Below are positions 1 to 7,937 of a stretch of DNA of 36,959 bases, piece after piece. Both the position numbers and the translations under genes were made by a program. The stretch spans positions 1 through 36,959 of the forward strand of contig NZ_JAAFKF010000032.1 of the NCBI RefSeq assembly GCF_013299175.1, written 5' to 3'. How positions within the stretch are numbered: position 1 is the stretch's first letter; each line of letters starts with the position of its first letter. The notes under the pieces are model-generated. The model was not told the origin of the DNA. It did no database searches and worked only from the letters and a program-made list of their open reading frames with translations. This stretch comes from Sphaerotilus sp. GTDB lineage: Bacteria; Pseudomonadota; Gammaproteobacteria; Burkholderiales; Burkholderiaceae_C.

Positions 1-1903
1 GTCCTACCTCGTCGCCGACAAGATCATCGCCGCGTGCAAGGCCACGGGGGCGCAGGCCGTCCATCCCGGCTACGGCTTCCTGTCCGAGAACGCGGCGTTC
101 GCCCAGCGGCTCGAAGAAGAGGGCATTGCCTTCATCGGCCCGAAGCACTACTCGATCGCCGCGATGGGCGACAAGATCGCCTCGAAGAAGCTCGCGCTGG
201 AAGCCCAGGTCAACACCATCCCCGGCTACAACAACGCCATCGACACGCCCGAGCAGGCGGTCGAGATCGCCAAGGGCATCGGCTACCCGGTGATGATCAA
301 GGCGTCGGCGGGCGGCGGCGGCAAGGGCCTGCGCGTCGCGTTCAACGACAAGGAAGCATTCGAGGGCTTCGCGTCGTGCCGCAACGAAGCGCGCAACAGC
401 TTCGGCGACGACCGCGTCTTCATCGAGAAGTACGTGCTGGAGCCGCGCCACATCGAGATCCAGGTGCTCGGCGACAGCCACGGCAACGTGCTGTACCTCA
501 ACGAGCGCGAGTGCTCGATCCAGCGCCGTCACCAGAAGGTCATCGAGGAAGCGCCGTCGCCGTTCATCAGCGACGCCACCCGCAAGGCGATGGGCGAGCA
601 AGCGGTGGCACTGGCCAAGGCGGTGAACTACCAGTCGGCGGGTACGGTCGAGTTCGTCGTCGGCAAGGACCAGGACTTCTATTTCCTGGAGATGAACACC
701 CGCCTGCAGGTCGAGCACCCCGTCACCGAGTGCATCACCGGGCTGGACCTGGTCGAGCAGATGATCCGCGTCGCCGCGGGCGAGCAGCTCGCGTTCACGC
801 AGGCCGACGTCAAGCGCGAAGGCTGGGCGATCGAGTGCCGGATCAATGCGGAAGATCCGTTCCGCAACTTCCTGCCCTCGACGGGCCGGCTGGTGCGTTA
901 CGCGCCGCCGGCTGCGGAGCTGGTGCAAGGGACCGAGACGCTGCAAGGCGCGGCCTACGAGAAGGGCCACTTCGGCGGCGTGCGCGTGGACACCGGTGTC
1001 TACGAGGGCGGCGAGATCCCGATGTTCTACGACTCGATGATCGCCAAGCTGATCGTTCACGGCCGTGACCGCAACGAGGCGATCGCCAAGATGCGCGAGG
1101 CCCTCAACGGCTTCGTGATCCGCGGCATCAGCTCGAACATCCCGTTCCAGGCCGCGCTGCTGGCGCACCCGAAGTTCGTCACGGGCGACTTCAACACCGG
1201 CTTCATCGCCGAGCACTACAGCCACGGCTTCAAGGCCGAGGACGTGCCGCACGACGACCCGCTGTTCCTGGTGGCGCTCGCCGCCTTCGTGCGCCGCAAG
1301 GCCCGCGAGCGTGCCGCCGGCATCAGTGGCCAGTTGCCCGGCCACGGCGCCAAGACCGCGCCGGATCTGGTCGTGGCCGTGCTCGGTGCGCTGGGCCAGC
1401 ACGTTTACCACGAGGTCCAGGTCAGCGGCTACGACGCCCCGGCCGCCACCGCCAACGTGCTGATCGGCGACCGCACCTACGCGATCCGCAGCCACACCAA
1501 GCTCGGCGACCTGCTGATGACCGGCGTGTGCAACGGCGTGCCGTTCACCGCGCAGGTCGAGCGCGGCTCGAACAAGAACCCGCTCGCCATCCGCGTCGCC
1601 CACAACGGCACGCAGATCGACGCCCTGGTGCTCAACCCGCGTGCGGCGCAGATGATGAAGCTGATGCCCTACAAGGCGCCGCCCGACACCAGCAAGTCGC
1701 TGCTGTCGCCGATGCCAGGGCTGCTGGCGGACGTGCCGGTGGTGGTCGGCCAGAAGGTGCAGGCCGGGGAGAAGCTGGCGGTGATCGAGGCGATGAAGAT
1801 GGAGAACATCCTCGTCGCCGCGCAGGACTGCGTGGTCGCCGAGATCCTCGCGAAGAAGGGCGAGAGCCTGAGCGTGGACCAGCCGATCTTGCGGTTCGAG
1901 TAA
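1..1903 (+). CDS. pccA: Propionyl/acetyl-CoA carboxylase, biotin-carboxylase (alpha) subunit, 5'-truncated by the window
   Basis: The reading frame is open from base 2, so the start lies outside the window; 633 residues are visible, and relatives of about 670 suggest only a few dozen N-terminal residues are missing. The visible order is the end of the biotin carboxylase N-domain (HPGYGFLSEN), the ATP-grasp domain with its glycine-rich GGGGKG loop near base 310, the biotin carboxylase C-domain, a linker, and a C-terminal biotinyl domain. EAMKMEN carries the biotinyl lysine at bases 1796-1798. The enzyme carboxylates biotin with ATP and bicarbonate for transfer to an acyl-CoA by the beta subunit. 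PrpE and an epimerase-like VOC protein downstream favour propionyl-CoA as substrate. Acetyl- or methylcrotonyl-CoA carboxylase subunits share this architecture, so substrate is inferred from context. The stop is followed after 36 bp by the SIR2-like gene, with no terminator seen. Confidence 0.93.
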   Translation, partial: SYLVADKIIAACKATGAQAVHPGYGFLSENAAFAQRLEEEGIAFIGPKHYSIAAMGDKIASKKLALEAQVNTIPGYNNAIDTPEQAVEIAKGIGYPVMIKASAGGGGKGLRVAFNDKEAFEGFASCRNEARNSFGDDRVFIEKYVLEPRHIEIQVLGDSHGNVLYLNERECSIQRRHQKVIEEAPSPFISDATRKAMGEQAVALAKAVNYQSAGTVEFVVGKDQDFYFLEMNTRLQVEHPVTECITGLDLVEQMIRVAAGEQLAFTQADVKREGWAIECRINAEDPFRNFLPSTGRLVRYAPPAAELVQGTETLQGAAYEKGHFGGVRVDTGVYEGGEIPMFYDSMIAKLIVHGRDRNEAIAKMREALNGFVIRGISSNIPFQAALLAHPKFVTGDFNTGFIAEHYSHGFKAEDVPHDDPLFLVALAAFVRRKARERAAGISGQLPGHGAKTAPDLVVAVLGALGQHVYHEVQVSGYDAPAATANVLIGDRTYAIRSHTKLGDLLMTGVCNGVPFTAQVERGSNKNPLAIRVAHNGTQIDALVLNPRAAQMMKLMPYKAPPDTSKSLLSPMPGLLADVPVVVGQKVQAGEKLAVIEAMKMENILVAAQDCVVAEILAKKGESLSVDQPILRFE

Positions 1904-1939
1904 GATTTTGAATCGCCATTCTTGTCGGAAAGATGCCGT

Positions 1940-4048
1940 ATGAATCGTGTAGAGACCAGAACGCTGCGTGATGTTGCAGCATCTTTACGGCAGGCGGATG
2001 GCGAATGTGTGGTTCTGATGGGTGCCGGCTGTTCAAAGAGCGCCGGCATACCATTGGCTGGGGAGTTGATTCAGGAAGTTCGCAAAAGTTACCCCGAGGC
2101 ATTCAGGCGCGCATCTGAAGGTGGAAAAACGCCGGACTACAACGGACTGATGGATCAGTTATCCCCCAGAGAGCGTGAAAAATTGCTGCTGAAGCATATT
2201 AAATCTGCGCAACTCAACTGGGCCCATCTTGCTCTGGCGCAATTGTTTGCTCACGATAAAATTGATCGAGTTTTGACGGTCAATTTTGATCCATTGCTAG
2301 TAAAAGCTTGTGCAATGGTGAATTTCTTTCCAGCGATCTATGATTTGGCAGGGAGTGATCAGTTTAAGCCTCGTCGTATCGCGCCATACTCTATATTTTT
2401 TTTGAATGGGCAGCATACTGGATTTTCAATGCTCAATGGCGCAGATGAGCTGGATGCCCATAGGGGGAAGCTGTCTCGTATTGTTGAAAATACTGGAGTA
2501 AGCCGTGTATGGCTGGTAGTTGGCTACAGCGGGGAAGCGGATCCACTGTTGGATGTGTTGGCAAGTCAATCATGTTTTGATGGTGATCTTTATTGGCTTG
2601 GGCTTACTGAGCAGCCATCCGAGCGTCAAGCTCAGAGTGGAATATTTCAACGTGGCAGGCACGCTTTTTATGTTGGTGGTCAAGATGCTGATGTTTGCTT
2701 AACTGATTTGGCAAGCAATTTGGAGTGTTTTCCTCCTGATTTTCTAGTTCGGCCATTTGAATATCTTAAGAATCTGGTAGATCCTGTGCGATTTGAGACG
2801 GGTGGGCCAGTAGCTGTTGGTTTGCGTGATCGTCTCTTTGCACAGTTGAATACTGCCGCAAAGGCTGAAGAGTCTGGAGATCAGCAAGATATATCAAAGG
2901 TAGAGGGGTGGTTGCTTTCTGGGCAGCCAGACAGAGTTATCAAATGGTTCAAGCAGCTACCCGAACCAAATTCGGATGCGATCGATTTGGCTGCTTGGGC
3001 TTACATAGATGACGGAAACTTATTTGCTGATCGCGCCAGCAAATCATGTGCAAAAGATCTCGATCATGCGAGAGCACTGTGGGGAAAGGCGGGAGAGAGG
3101 TACTCGCTGGCGCTGAGTCTGAATGCGGATAAGCACGCAGCGGCCTACAACTGGGGCAACGTCTTGGATAATGAAGCCGAGGCGATCAAGGACGCAGACT
3201 TGCCAGCGGCGAGAGGGCTGTGGACGAAGGCGGGGGAGAAGTACGCGCTGGCGCTGAGCTTGAAGGCGGACAGGCACAAAGCGGCCAACAACTGGGGCTT
3301 CTCCTTGAGTAAGGAAGCCGATGCCATCAAGGACTCAGACTTGCCAGCGGCGAGAGCACTGTGGGCGAAGGCGGGAGAGAAGTACGCCCTGGCGCTAAGC
3401 CTGAAAGTGGATGCTCACGAAGCGGCCAACAACTGGGGCGTTGCCTTGAGTAAGGAAGCCGAGGCGATCAAGGACGCAGACTTGCCAGCGGCGAGAGGAC
3501 TGTGGGCGAAGGCGGGGGAGAAGTACGCGCTGGCGCTGAGCCTGAAAGTGGATGACCACAAAGCGGCCAACAACTGGGGCACCGCCTTGACTAAGGAAGC
3601 CGAGGCGATCAAGGATGCAGATTTGCCAGCGGCGAGGGCGCTGTGGGCGAAGGTGGGAGAAAAGTACGCGCTGGCGCTGAGCCTGAAATCGGATGACCAC
3701 GACGCGGCCAACAACTTGGGTTCTGCATTAGTTAAAGAATATCATGCACTTGTCGGAGCTGATCTGTCCGAAGCTCTTGCTGTGTTGTCGCGTGCTGCTT
3801 CTATTCTTGAAGAACAGAAGGCGATAAATATTCAGGCTCATGCGATCGTTGCGTATAACTTGGCGTGCGTTTACAGTCTACAGGGGAAGTCAGAGCTGGC
3901 TATTTCTGAGCTAGATGCGTGCATCAATGCTGGTACTCTGGCAGATCACTGGGTCAGCGACCCGGATTTGAATTCAATTCGTGGATCGGAACGGTTTCAG
4001 GTTTGGATGGAAAAGAATTTCCCTGGCATCGCCACGTCGCTGACTTGA
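1940..4048 (+). CDS. SIR2-like domain protein with C-terminal TPR-like tandem repeats (putative NAD-cleaving defence protein)
   Basis: The protein has 702 residues. Residues about 22-270 look like a SIR2-type NAD-binding domain: GAGCSKSAGIP (28-38) matches the glycine-rich loop, TVNFD (113-117) the Asn-containing motif, and GYSGEADP (195-202) the later NAD-pocket motif. The usual catalytic L-H-G appears as LNGQH (155-159), so the histidine may be replaced or shifted. Residues 372-607 are five TPR-like units of 45-47 residues, followed by more diverged TPR-like sequence ending in a WVSDPDLNSIRG tail. The start at 1940 is chosen because GGAAAG lies 7 bases upstream; a TTG at 1922 is possible. 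Outside the repeats the gene is much richer in A/T than its neighbours, suggesting transfer. SIR2 proteins fused to sensor modules are known antiphage NADases (for example ThsA and DSR families). No transmembrane segment or signal peptide is evident. The defence role is inference. Confidence 0.8.
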   Translation: MNRVETRTLRDVAASLRQADGECVVLMGAGCSKSAGIPLAGELIQEVRKSYPEAFRRASEGGKTPDYNGLMDQLSPREREKLLLKHIKSAQLNWAHLALAQLFAHDKIDRVLTVNFDPLLVKACAMVNFFPAIYDLAGSDQFKPRRIAPYSIFFLNGQHTGFSMLNGADELDAHRGKLSRIVENTGVSRVWLVVGYSGEADPLLDVLASQSCFDGDLYWLGLTEQPSERQAQSGIFQRGRHAFYVGGQDADVCLTDLASNLECFPPDFLVRPFEYLKNLVDPVRFETGGPVAVGLRDRLFAQLNTAAKAEESGDQQDISKVEGWLLSGQPDRVIKWFKQLPEPNSDAIDLAAWAYIDDGNLFADRASKSCAKDLDHARALWGKAGERYSLALSLNADKHAAAYNWGNVLDNEAEAIKDADLPAARGLWTKAGEKYALALSLKADRHKAANNWGFSLSKEADAIKDSDLPAARALWAKAGEKYALALSLKVDAHEAANNWGVALSKEAEAIKDADLPAARGLWAKAGEKYALALSLKVDDHKAANNWGTALTKEAEAIKDADLPAARALWAKVGEKYALALSLKSDDHDAANNLGSALVKEYHALVGADLSEALAVLSRAASILEEQKAINIQAHAIVAYNLACVYSLQGKSELAISELDACINAGTLADHWVSDPDLNSIRGSERFQVWMEKNFPGIATSLT
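3053..3751 (+). repeat. Five tandem in-frame repeats, 141-bp period, inside the SIR2-like gene
   Basis: The units begin at 3053 (135 bp, most diverged), 3188, 3329, 3470 and 3611 (141 bp each). The last four keep an exact 141-bp spacing, seen from the recurring ATCAAGGA at 3185, 3326, 3467 and 3608. Copies 3 and 4 differ at about a dozen of 141 bases by my count. Each unit encodes 47 residues built around DLPAAR, LWAKAGEKYALALSLK and AANNWG, a pattern like a TPR helix pair. The block is visibly more G/C-rich than the gene on either side of it, consistent with recent amplification or gene conversion. Confidence 0.92.
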
Positions 4049-4069
4049 TTATTTGGAGAGTTATTTATT

Positions 4070-4279
4070 ATGGCAAGTGTCACCATCTCTTCCCGGTTCC
4101 AGATCGTCATCCCCAGGGAAATTCGGCGCGCACTGGGTTTGGTACCTGGTCAGCGCGTAGATGTCCGATTGGTTGGCGATCACATCGAAATAGTGCCGCT
4201 GCCACTTGTGAACGCCTCGCCCAATGATCCGCAAGCGTCTCCGGATGGCCGGCCCGGTTCTGGCGCTACGGAAGCTTGA
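4070..4279 (+). CDS. AbrB/MazE/SpoVT-type DNA-binding protein (orphan antitoxin-like)
   Basis: This 69-residue protein starts with a swapped-hairpin AbrB domain at residues 2-43 ([16 protein letters not shown], then [12 protein letters not shown] and HIEIVP), typical of antitoxins paired with PIN-domain VapC toxins. GGAGAG at 4055-4060 supports the start. It begins 21 bp after the SIR2-like gene stop and may share its transcript. Residues 44-69 are Pro/Gly/Ser-rich and lack the conserved C-terminal toxin-binding segment usually seen in the family, and no toxin ORF follows before the REP-like region. It may be an eroded antitoxin, an autoregulator of the SIR2-like gene, or a remnant of a toxin-antitoxin pair. 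The domain call is solid; the role is not. Confidence 0.8.
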   Translation: MASVTISSRFQIVIPREIRRALGLVPGQRVDVRLVGDHIEIVPLPLVNASPNDPQASPDGRPGSGATEA

Positions 4280-4330
4280 GATTTTCTGGCTGGTGTTGCG
4301 TCAAGCATTGATGGAAAGTTGGCGCGAACC

Positions 4331-4468
4331 CAGCCCCCACCCCAACCCTCCCCCGCTGGTGGAGGGAGCAAGACCCGGCAGTCGGCTACCAAAGCCCAGC
4401 CATCGAGCGCCTGGAAACGCTACGCCTGAACTCCTCCCCCCAGCGGGGGGAGGTCGGGAGTGGGCCTC
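4331..4468. repeat. Inverted pair of REP-like GC-rich hairpins
   Basis: Two elements of about 37 bases lie head to head: 4331-4368 (core CCTCCCCCGCTGGTGGAGGG) and 4430-4468 (core CTCCCCCCAGCGGGGGGAG). The reverse complement of the right element matches the left one over most of its length, including the flanking CCCACnCCnACC segment. Each core also folds on itself. This resembles repetitive extragenic palindromes arranged as an inverted pair. It fills most of the gene-free interval 4280-4511, in which I see nothing else. It could also act as a transcription attenuator downstream of the SIR2/AbrB genes. Confidence 0.7.
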
Positions 4469-4511
4469 CGGAGTCAGTCAACCTGCCAGTCCACGCACGG
4501 AACGCCACCAC

Positions 4512-4979
<468 letters not shown>

Positions 4980-5006
4980 CGGTCGAAACGCGTGTTGGGC
5001 AGGGGG

Positions 5007-5022
5007 TGACAGTCCCCTGTCA
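5007..5022. repeat. Small inverted repeat in the prpE leader
   Basis: TGACAG and CTGTCA are separated by TCCC, and an overlapping alternative pairing is GGGGTGACAGTCCCC. The element sits between the VOC gene and prpE, with no T-run after it, so it is not a classical terminator. It may be an operator or an mRNA hairpin; the function is unknown. Confidence 0.4.
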
Positions 5023-5080
5023 GCCGCGTGATTTTGAATTAAGAATTCACCCGACCCCGAGAAGTCCCCGGAGACAGCCC

Positions 5081-6985
5081 ATGACCGCCCATACCGATTA
5101 CGCCGAATTCCACCGCCGCTCCATCGAAGACCGCGAGGGTTTCTGGGGCGAACAGGCCGCCCTGATCGACTGGCACCAGCCGTTCACGCAGGTCTGCGAC
5201 TACAGCAACCCGCCGTTCGCCAACTGGTTCGCTGGCGGCCAGACCAACCTGTGCCACAACGCGGTCGATCGCCACCTGAAAGACCGCGCCGACCAGAACG
5301 CGCTGATCTTCGTCTCGACCGAGACCAACACCGAGAAGACCTACAGCTTCCGCGAACTGCACGCCGAAGTGCAGCGCATGGCCGCGATCCTGCAGAGCCA
5401 GGGTGTCGTCAAGGGCGACCGCGTGCTGATCTACATGCCGATGATCCCGGAGGCGGCGTTCGCGATGCTGGCCTGCGTGCGCATCGGGGCGATCCACTCG
5501 GTGGTGTTCGGCGGTTTCGCCAGCCACAGCCTCGCCAGCCGCATCGACGACGCACAGCCGAAGGTGATCGTCAGCGCCGACGCCGGCATGCGCGGCGGCA
5601 AGAGCGTGCCGTACAAGCACCTGCTCGACGAAGCCATCAGCCTCGCCACCAGCAAGCCGGCCGCTGTCGTGATGGTCGATCGGGGTCTGGCGCCTTACGC
5701 CAAGGTCGAAGGCCGCGACGTGGACTACGCGACGTTGCGCACGCAGTGCATGGACGCCGACGTGCCCTGCGAGTGGGTCGCCTCCGATCACCCGTCCTAC
5801 ATCCTGTACACGTCCGGCACCACCGGCAAGCCCAAGGGCGTGCAGCGCGACACCGCCGGCTACACGGTGGCACTCGCCGCGTCGATGAAGCACATCTACA
5901 TGGGCGAGCCGGGCGAGACCTACTTCTCCACCAGCGACATCGGCTGGGTCGTCGGCCACAGCTACATCATCTACGGCCCGCTGATCGGCGGCATGGCGAC
6001 GATCATGTACGAGGGCTTGCCGATCCGCCCCGACGCTGGCATCTGGTGGAGCCTGGTCGAGAAGTACAAGGTCACGGTGATGTTCTCGGCGCCGACCGCC
6101 GTGCGCGTGCTGAAGAAGCAAGACCCGGCCTTCCTGACCAAGTACGACCTCTCCAGCCTGAAGGCGCTGTTCCTGGCCGGCGAGCCGCTCGACGAACCCA
6201 CCGCCAAGTGGATCGCCGAAGCCCTGGGCAAGCCGATCGTGGACAACTACTGGCAGACCGAAACCGGCTGGCCGATCATGGCGGTCTGCAACGGCGTCGA
6301 AGCGGCACCGAGTCGCTTCGGTTCGCCGGGCAAGGCAGTCTACGGCTACGACGTGAAGCTGATCGACGAGGCGACCGGCGAGACCATCACCGAGGCGAAC
6401 AAGAAGGGCGTCGTGGCCGTCGAAGGCCCGCTGCCGCCGGGTTGCCTGCAGACCGTGTGGGGTGACGACAAGCGGTTCGTCAGCACCTACTGGACCAGCA
6501 TCCCCGGCCGGCAGATGTACAGCACCTTCGACTGGGGCGTGCGCGACGCGGACGGCTACTACTTCATCCTCGGCCGCACCGACGACGTGATCAACGTCGC
6601 CGGCCACCGCCTGGGCACCCGCGAGATCGAGGAGAGCATCTCCAGCCACCCGAACGTCGCCGAAGTCGCGGTGGTGGGCGTGGCCGACCAGCTCAAGGGC
6701 CAGGTGGCGATGGCCTTCGTGGTGGTCAAGGACGCCAGCCGCGTCACGACCGCCGAAGAGGAGCGCAAGCTGGAAGCCGAGATCTTCAAGGTCGTCGATG
6801 CCCAGCTCGGTGCCGTGGCCCGCCCGGCCCGCGTGCGCTTCGTGACCGTGCTGCCCAAGACGCGCTCGGGCAAGGTGCTGCGCCGCGCGATCCAGGCCGT
6901 CTGCGAAGGACGTGATGCCGGCGATCTGACGACGATGGAAGACCCGGCTGCGCTGATGCAGATCAAGGATCTGGTCACGGGTTGA
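5081..6985 (+). CDS. prpE: Propionyl-CoA synthetase
   Basis: This 634-residue acyl-CoA synthetase of the ANL superfamily closely follows enterobacterial PrpE from memory along its whole length. The N-terminal SNPPFANWF and TNLCHNAVDRHL segments are characteristic. The ATP-binding signature YTSGTTGKPKG is at residues 243-253, and WQTETGWPIMA and DGYYFILGRTDDVINVAGHR lie in the adenylate and hinge regions. The catalytic lysine of TRSGKVLRR is at about residue 598. It activates propionate with ATP and CoA, via propionyl-AMP, in the cytoplasm. Here it sits with a carboxylase and epimerase-like gene rather than with prpBCD, suggesting flow into methylmalonyl-CoA instead of the methylcitrate cycle. 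The ATG at 5081 gives the usual PrpE N-terminus; upstream codons in frame overlap the VOC gene and are not homologous. An intrinsic terminator follows at 7037. Confidence 0.95.
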   Translation: MTAHTDYAEFHRRSIEDREGFWGEQAALIDWHQPFTQVCDYSNPPFANWFAGGQTNLCHNAVDRHLKDRADQNALIFVSTETNTEKTYSFRELHAEVQRMAAILQSQGVVKGDRVLIYMPMIPEAAFAMLACVRIGAIHSVVFGGFASHSLASRIDDAQPKVIVSADAGMRGGKSVPYKHLLDEAISLATSKPAAVVMVDRGLAPYAKVEGRDVDYATLRTQCMDADVPCEWVASDHPSYILYTSGTTGKPKGVQRDTAGYTVALAASMKHIYMGEPGETYFSTSDIGWVVGHSYIIYGPLIGGMATIMYEGLPIRPDAGIWWSLVEKYKVTVMFSAPTAVRVLKKQDPAFLTKYDLSSLKALFLAGEPLDEPTAKWIAEALGKPIVDNYWQTETGWPIMAVCNGVEAAPSRFGSPGKAVYGYDVKLIDEATGETITEANKKGVVAVEGPLPPGCLQTVWGDDKRFVSTYWTSIPGRQMYSTFDWGVRDADGYYFILGRTDDVINVAGHRLGTREIEESISSHPNVAEVAVVGVADQLKGQVAMAFVVVKDASRVTTAEEERKLEAEIFKVVDAQLGAVARPARVRFVTVLPKTRSGKVLRRAIQAVCEGRDAGDLTTMEDPAALMQIKDLVTG

Positions 6986-7036
6986 CCGTCCGAATATTCG
7001 GGATCTGCTGCCTTCGGGTGGCGATTCCGGACCACC

Positions 7037-7065
7037 GCCCCGCCCATTCGAGCGGGGCTTTTTTT
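7037..7065 (+). terminator. Intrinsic terminator after prpE
   Basis: GCCCCGC and GCGGGGC form a 7-bp perfect GC stem around an 8-base loop, followed at once by a run of seven T. It lies 51 bases after the prpE stop, in the plus orientation, and separates the propionate genes from the kinase pair. Confidence 0.88.
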
Positions 7066-7160
7066 CGCCCTGATTTCAGTTCTTCTTCAGAATAGCAAGG
7101 GGTAAAAGTCACGAAAAGTTACATAATCGTTGCAAATCACTGACCGGAAGCGAACCGGAC

Positions 7161-7673
7161 ATGCCCCGCATCCACATCATTGCCGGCCCCCCAGGCGCAG
7201 GAAAAACCACGTTTGCCAAGGAATACCTGCCCCAGGAAGCGGCCTGCAAGAACTTCATCGACGCCGATCTGATCGCCCATGGTCTGTCGCCTTTCGCGCC
7301 CGAGCGGATGGCGATGCGGGCGAGCAAGCTGATGCAGATGACCATCCAGGACATGCTGCGGCTGCGCGAAACCTTCGGCTTCGAGACCTCGCTGCGCAGC
7401 CGCGACTACGCCAGCCTGATCCCCGACTGGCGCGCCAAGGGCTATGTGGTGCAGATGGTGTTCCTGTCGCTGCCGTCCTGCGAGATGTCGCAGCACCGGA
7501 TCAACGAGCGGGCGCGCCAGGGCGGGTTGCGCATGACCAGCGATGTCGTGCGGCGCCGCTACGAGGCCGGGCTGCACAACTTCCACGCGGTCTACAAGGA
7601 CCTGGTGGACCTCTGGGTGCATTTCGACAATGCGGGTCCGGTCCCGAAACTGGTGGACTGGAGCGGCGCATGA
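7161..7673 (+). CDS. Zeta-toxin-like P-loop kinase (COG4185-type predicted ATPase)
   Basis: This 170-residue protein has a Walker A loop GPPGAGKTT at residues 9-17, FIDADLIAHGLSPF at 33-46, FETSL at 74-78, an Arg-rich INERARQGG segment at 114-122, and RRRYEAGLHNF at 131-141. This order is that of the zeta-toxin-like small-kinase family; zeta toxins phosphorylate UDP-N-acetylglucosamine, but for this branch the substrate is not known to me. The next gene begins inside its stop codon (ATGA, 7670-7673), which implies translational coupling and suggests a toxin-antitoxin or kinase-regulator pair. The upstream interval 7086-7135 is A/T-rich and probably holds the promoter, but no confident -35/-10 pair is visible. 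The start at 7161 is dictated by the P-loop sitting close to the N-terminus. Confidence 0.85.
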   Translation: MPRIHIIAGPPGAGKTTFAKEYLPQEAACKNFIDADLIAHGLSPFAPERMAMRASKLMQMTIQDMLRLRETFGFETSLRSRDYASLIPDWRAKGYVVQMVFLSLPSCEMSQHRINERARQGGLRMTSDVVRRRYEAGLHNFHAVYKDLVDLWVHFDNAGPVPKLVDWSGA

Positions 7674-7906
7674 GCATGAAGAACGGCACCTTGAACCAGA
7701 ACTACATCGCACCCGAGGTGCTGGGCGCCTACGCGGCGCTCAAGCGGGCTGCGGAAGTGGCGCGCCAGATCGCGTTCCTGACCGGCACCGATGTGGTGGT
7801 CGCGCAGGAGGGCCGCATCGTGCGCGAATCGGGCACCGAGAGCTACGACCTGCGCACCGAGCGCCCGGCGGGCAACGTCCACCCGCTGACCCGGCCGCTG
7901 CGCTGA
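7670..7906 (+). CDS. Small protein coupled to the zeta-like kinase (putative antitoxin/partner)
   Basis: This 78-residue protein is not recognised as a named family. It is mostly helical in its first half (EVLGAYAALKRAAEVARQIAFLTGTDVVV) and polar at the C-terminus (VRESGTESYDLR). There is no signal peptide or membrane segment. Its ATG overlaps the kinase stop by 4 bp, and a second ATG two codons later is possible. Small partner proteins beside zeta-like kinases are often antitoxins; the order here, kinase first, is opposite to classic epsilon-zeta. The antitoxin role is inferred from context only. Confidence 0.72.
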   Translation: MSMKNGTLNQNYIAPEVLGAYAALKRAAEVARQIAFLTGTDVVVAQEGRIVRESGTESYDLRTERPAGNVHPLTRPLR

Positions 7907-7937
7907 CCGGACACCCGCTGCTGCTTTGGCTGCTGCT

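Noticed and set aside
3044-3714. Minus-strand frames across the SIR2-gene repeats
   Set aside because: They reflect the 141-bp periodicity of the plus-strand repeats, not separate genes.
3053-3751. CRISPR array as explanation of the regular repeats
   Set aside because: The period is 141 bp, there are no unique spacers between short repeats, and the repeats stay in one coding frame.
4224-4511. N-terminal extension of the VOC reading frame
   Set aside because: It is encoded by the REP-like hairpins and unrelated sequence; the ATG at 4512 gives the family N-terminus.
5039-6649. Long open frame (536 codons) on the minus strand opposite prpE
   Set aside because: Its translation is Ala/Val/Asp/His-rich low-complexity sequence expected from the antisense of GC-rich codons, and prpE matches a known enzyme throughout.
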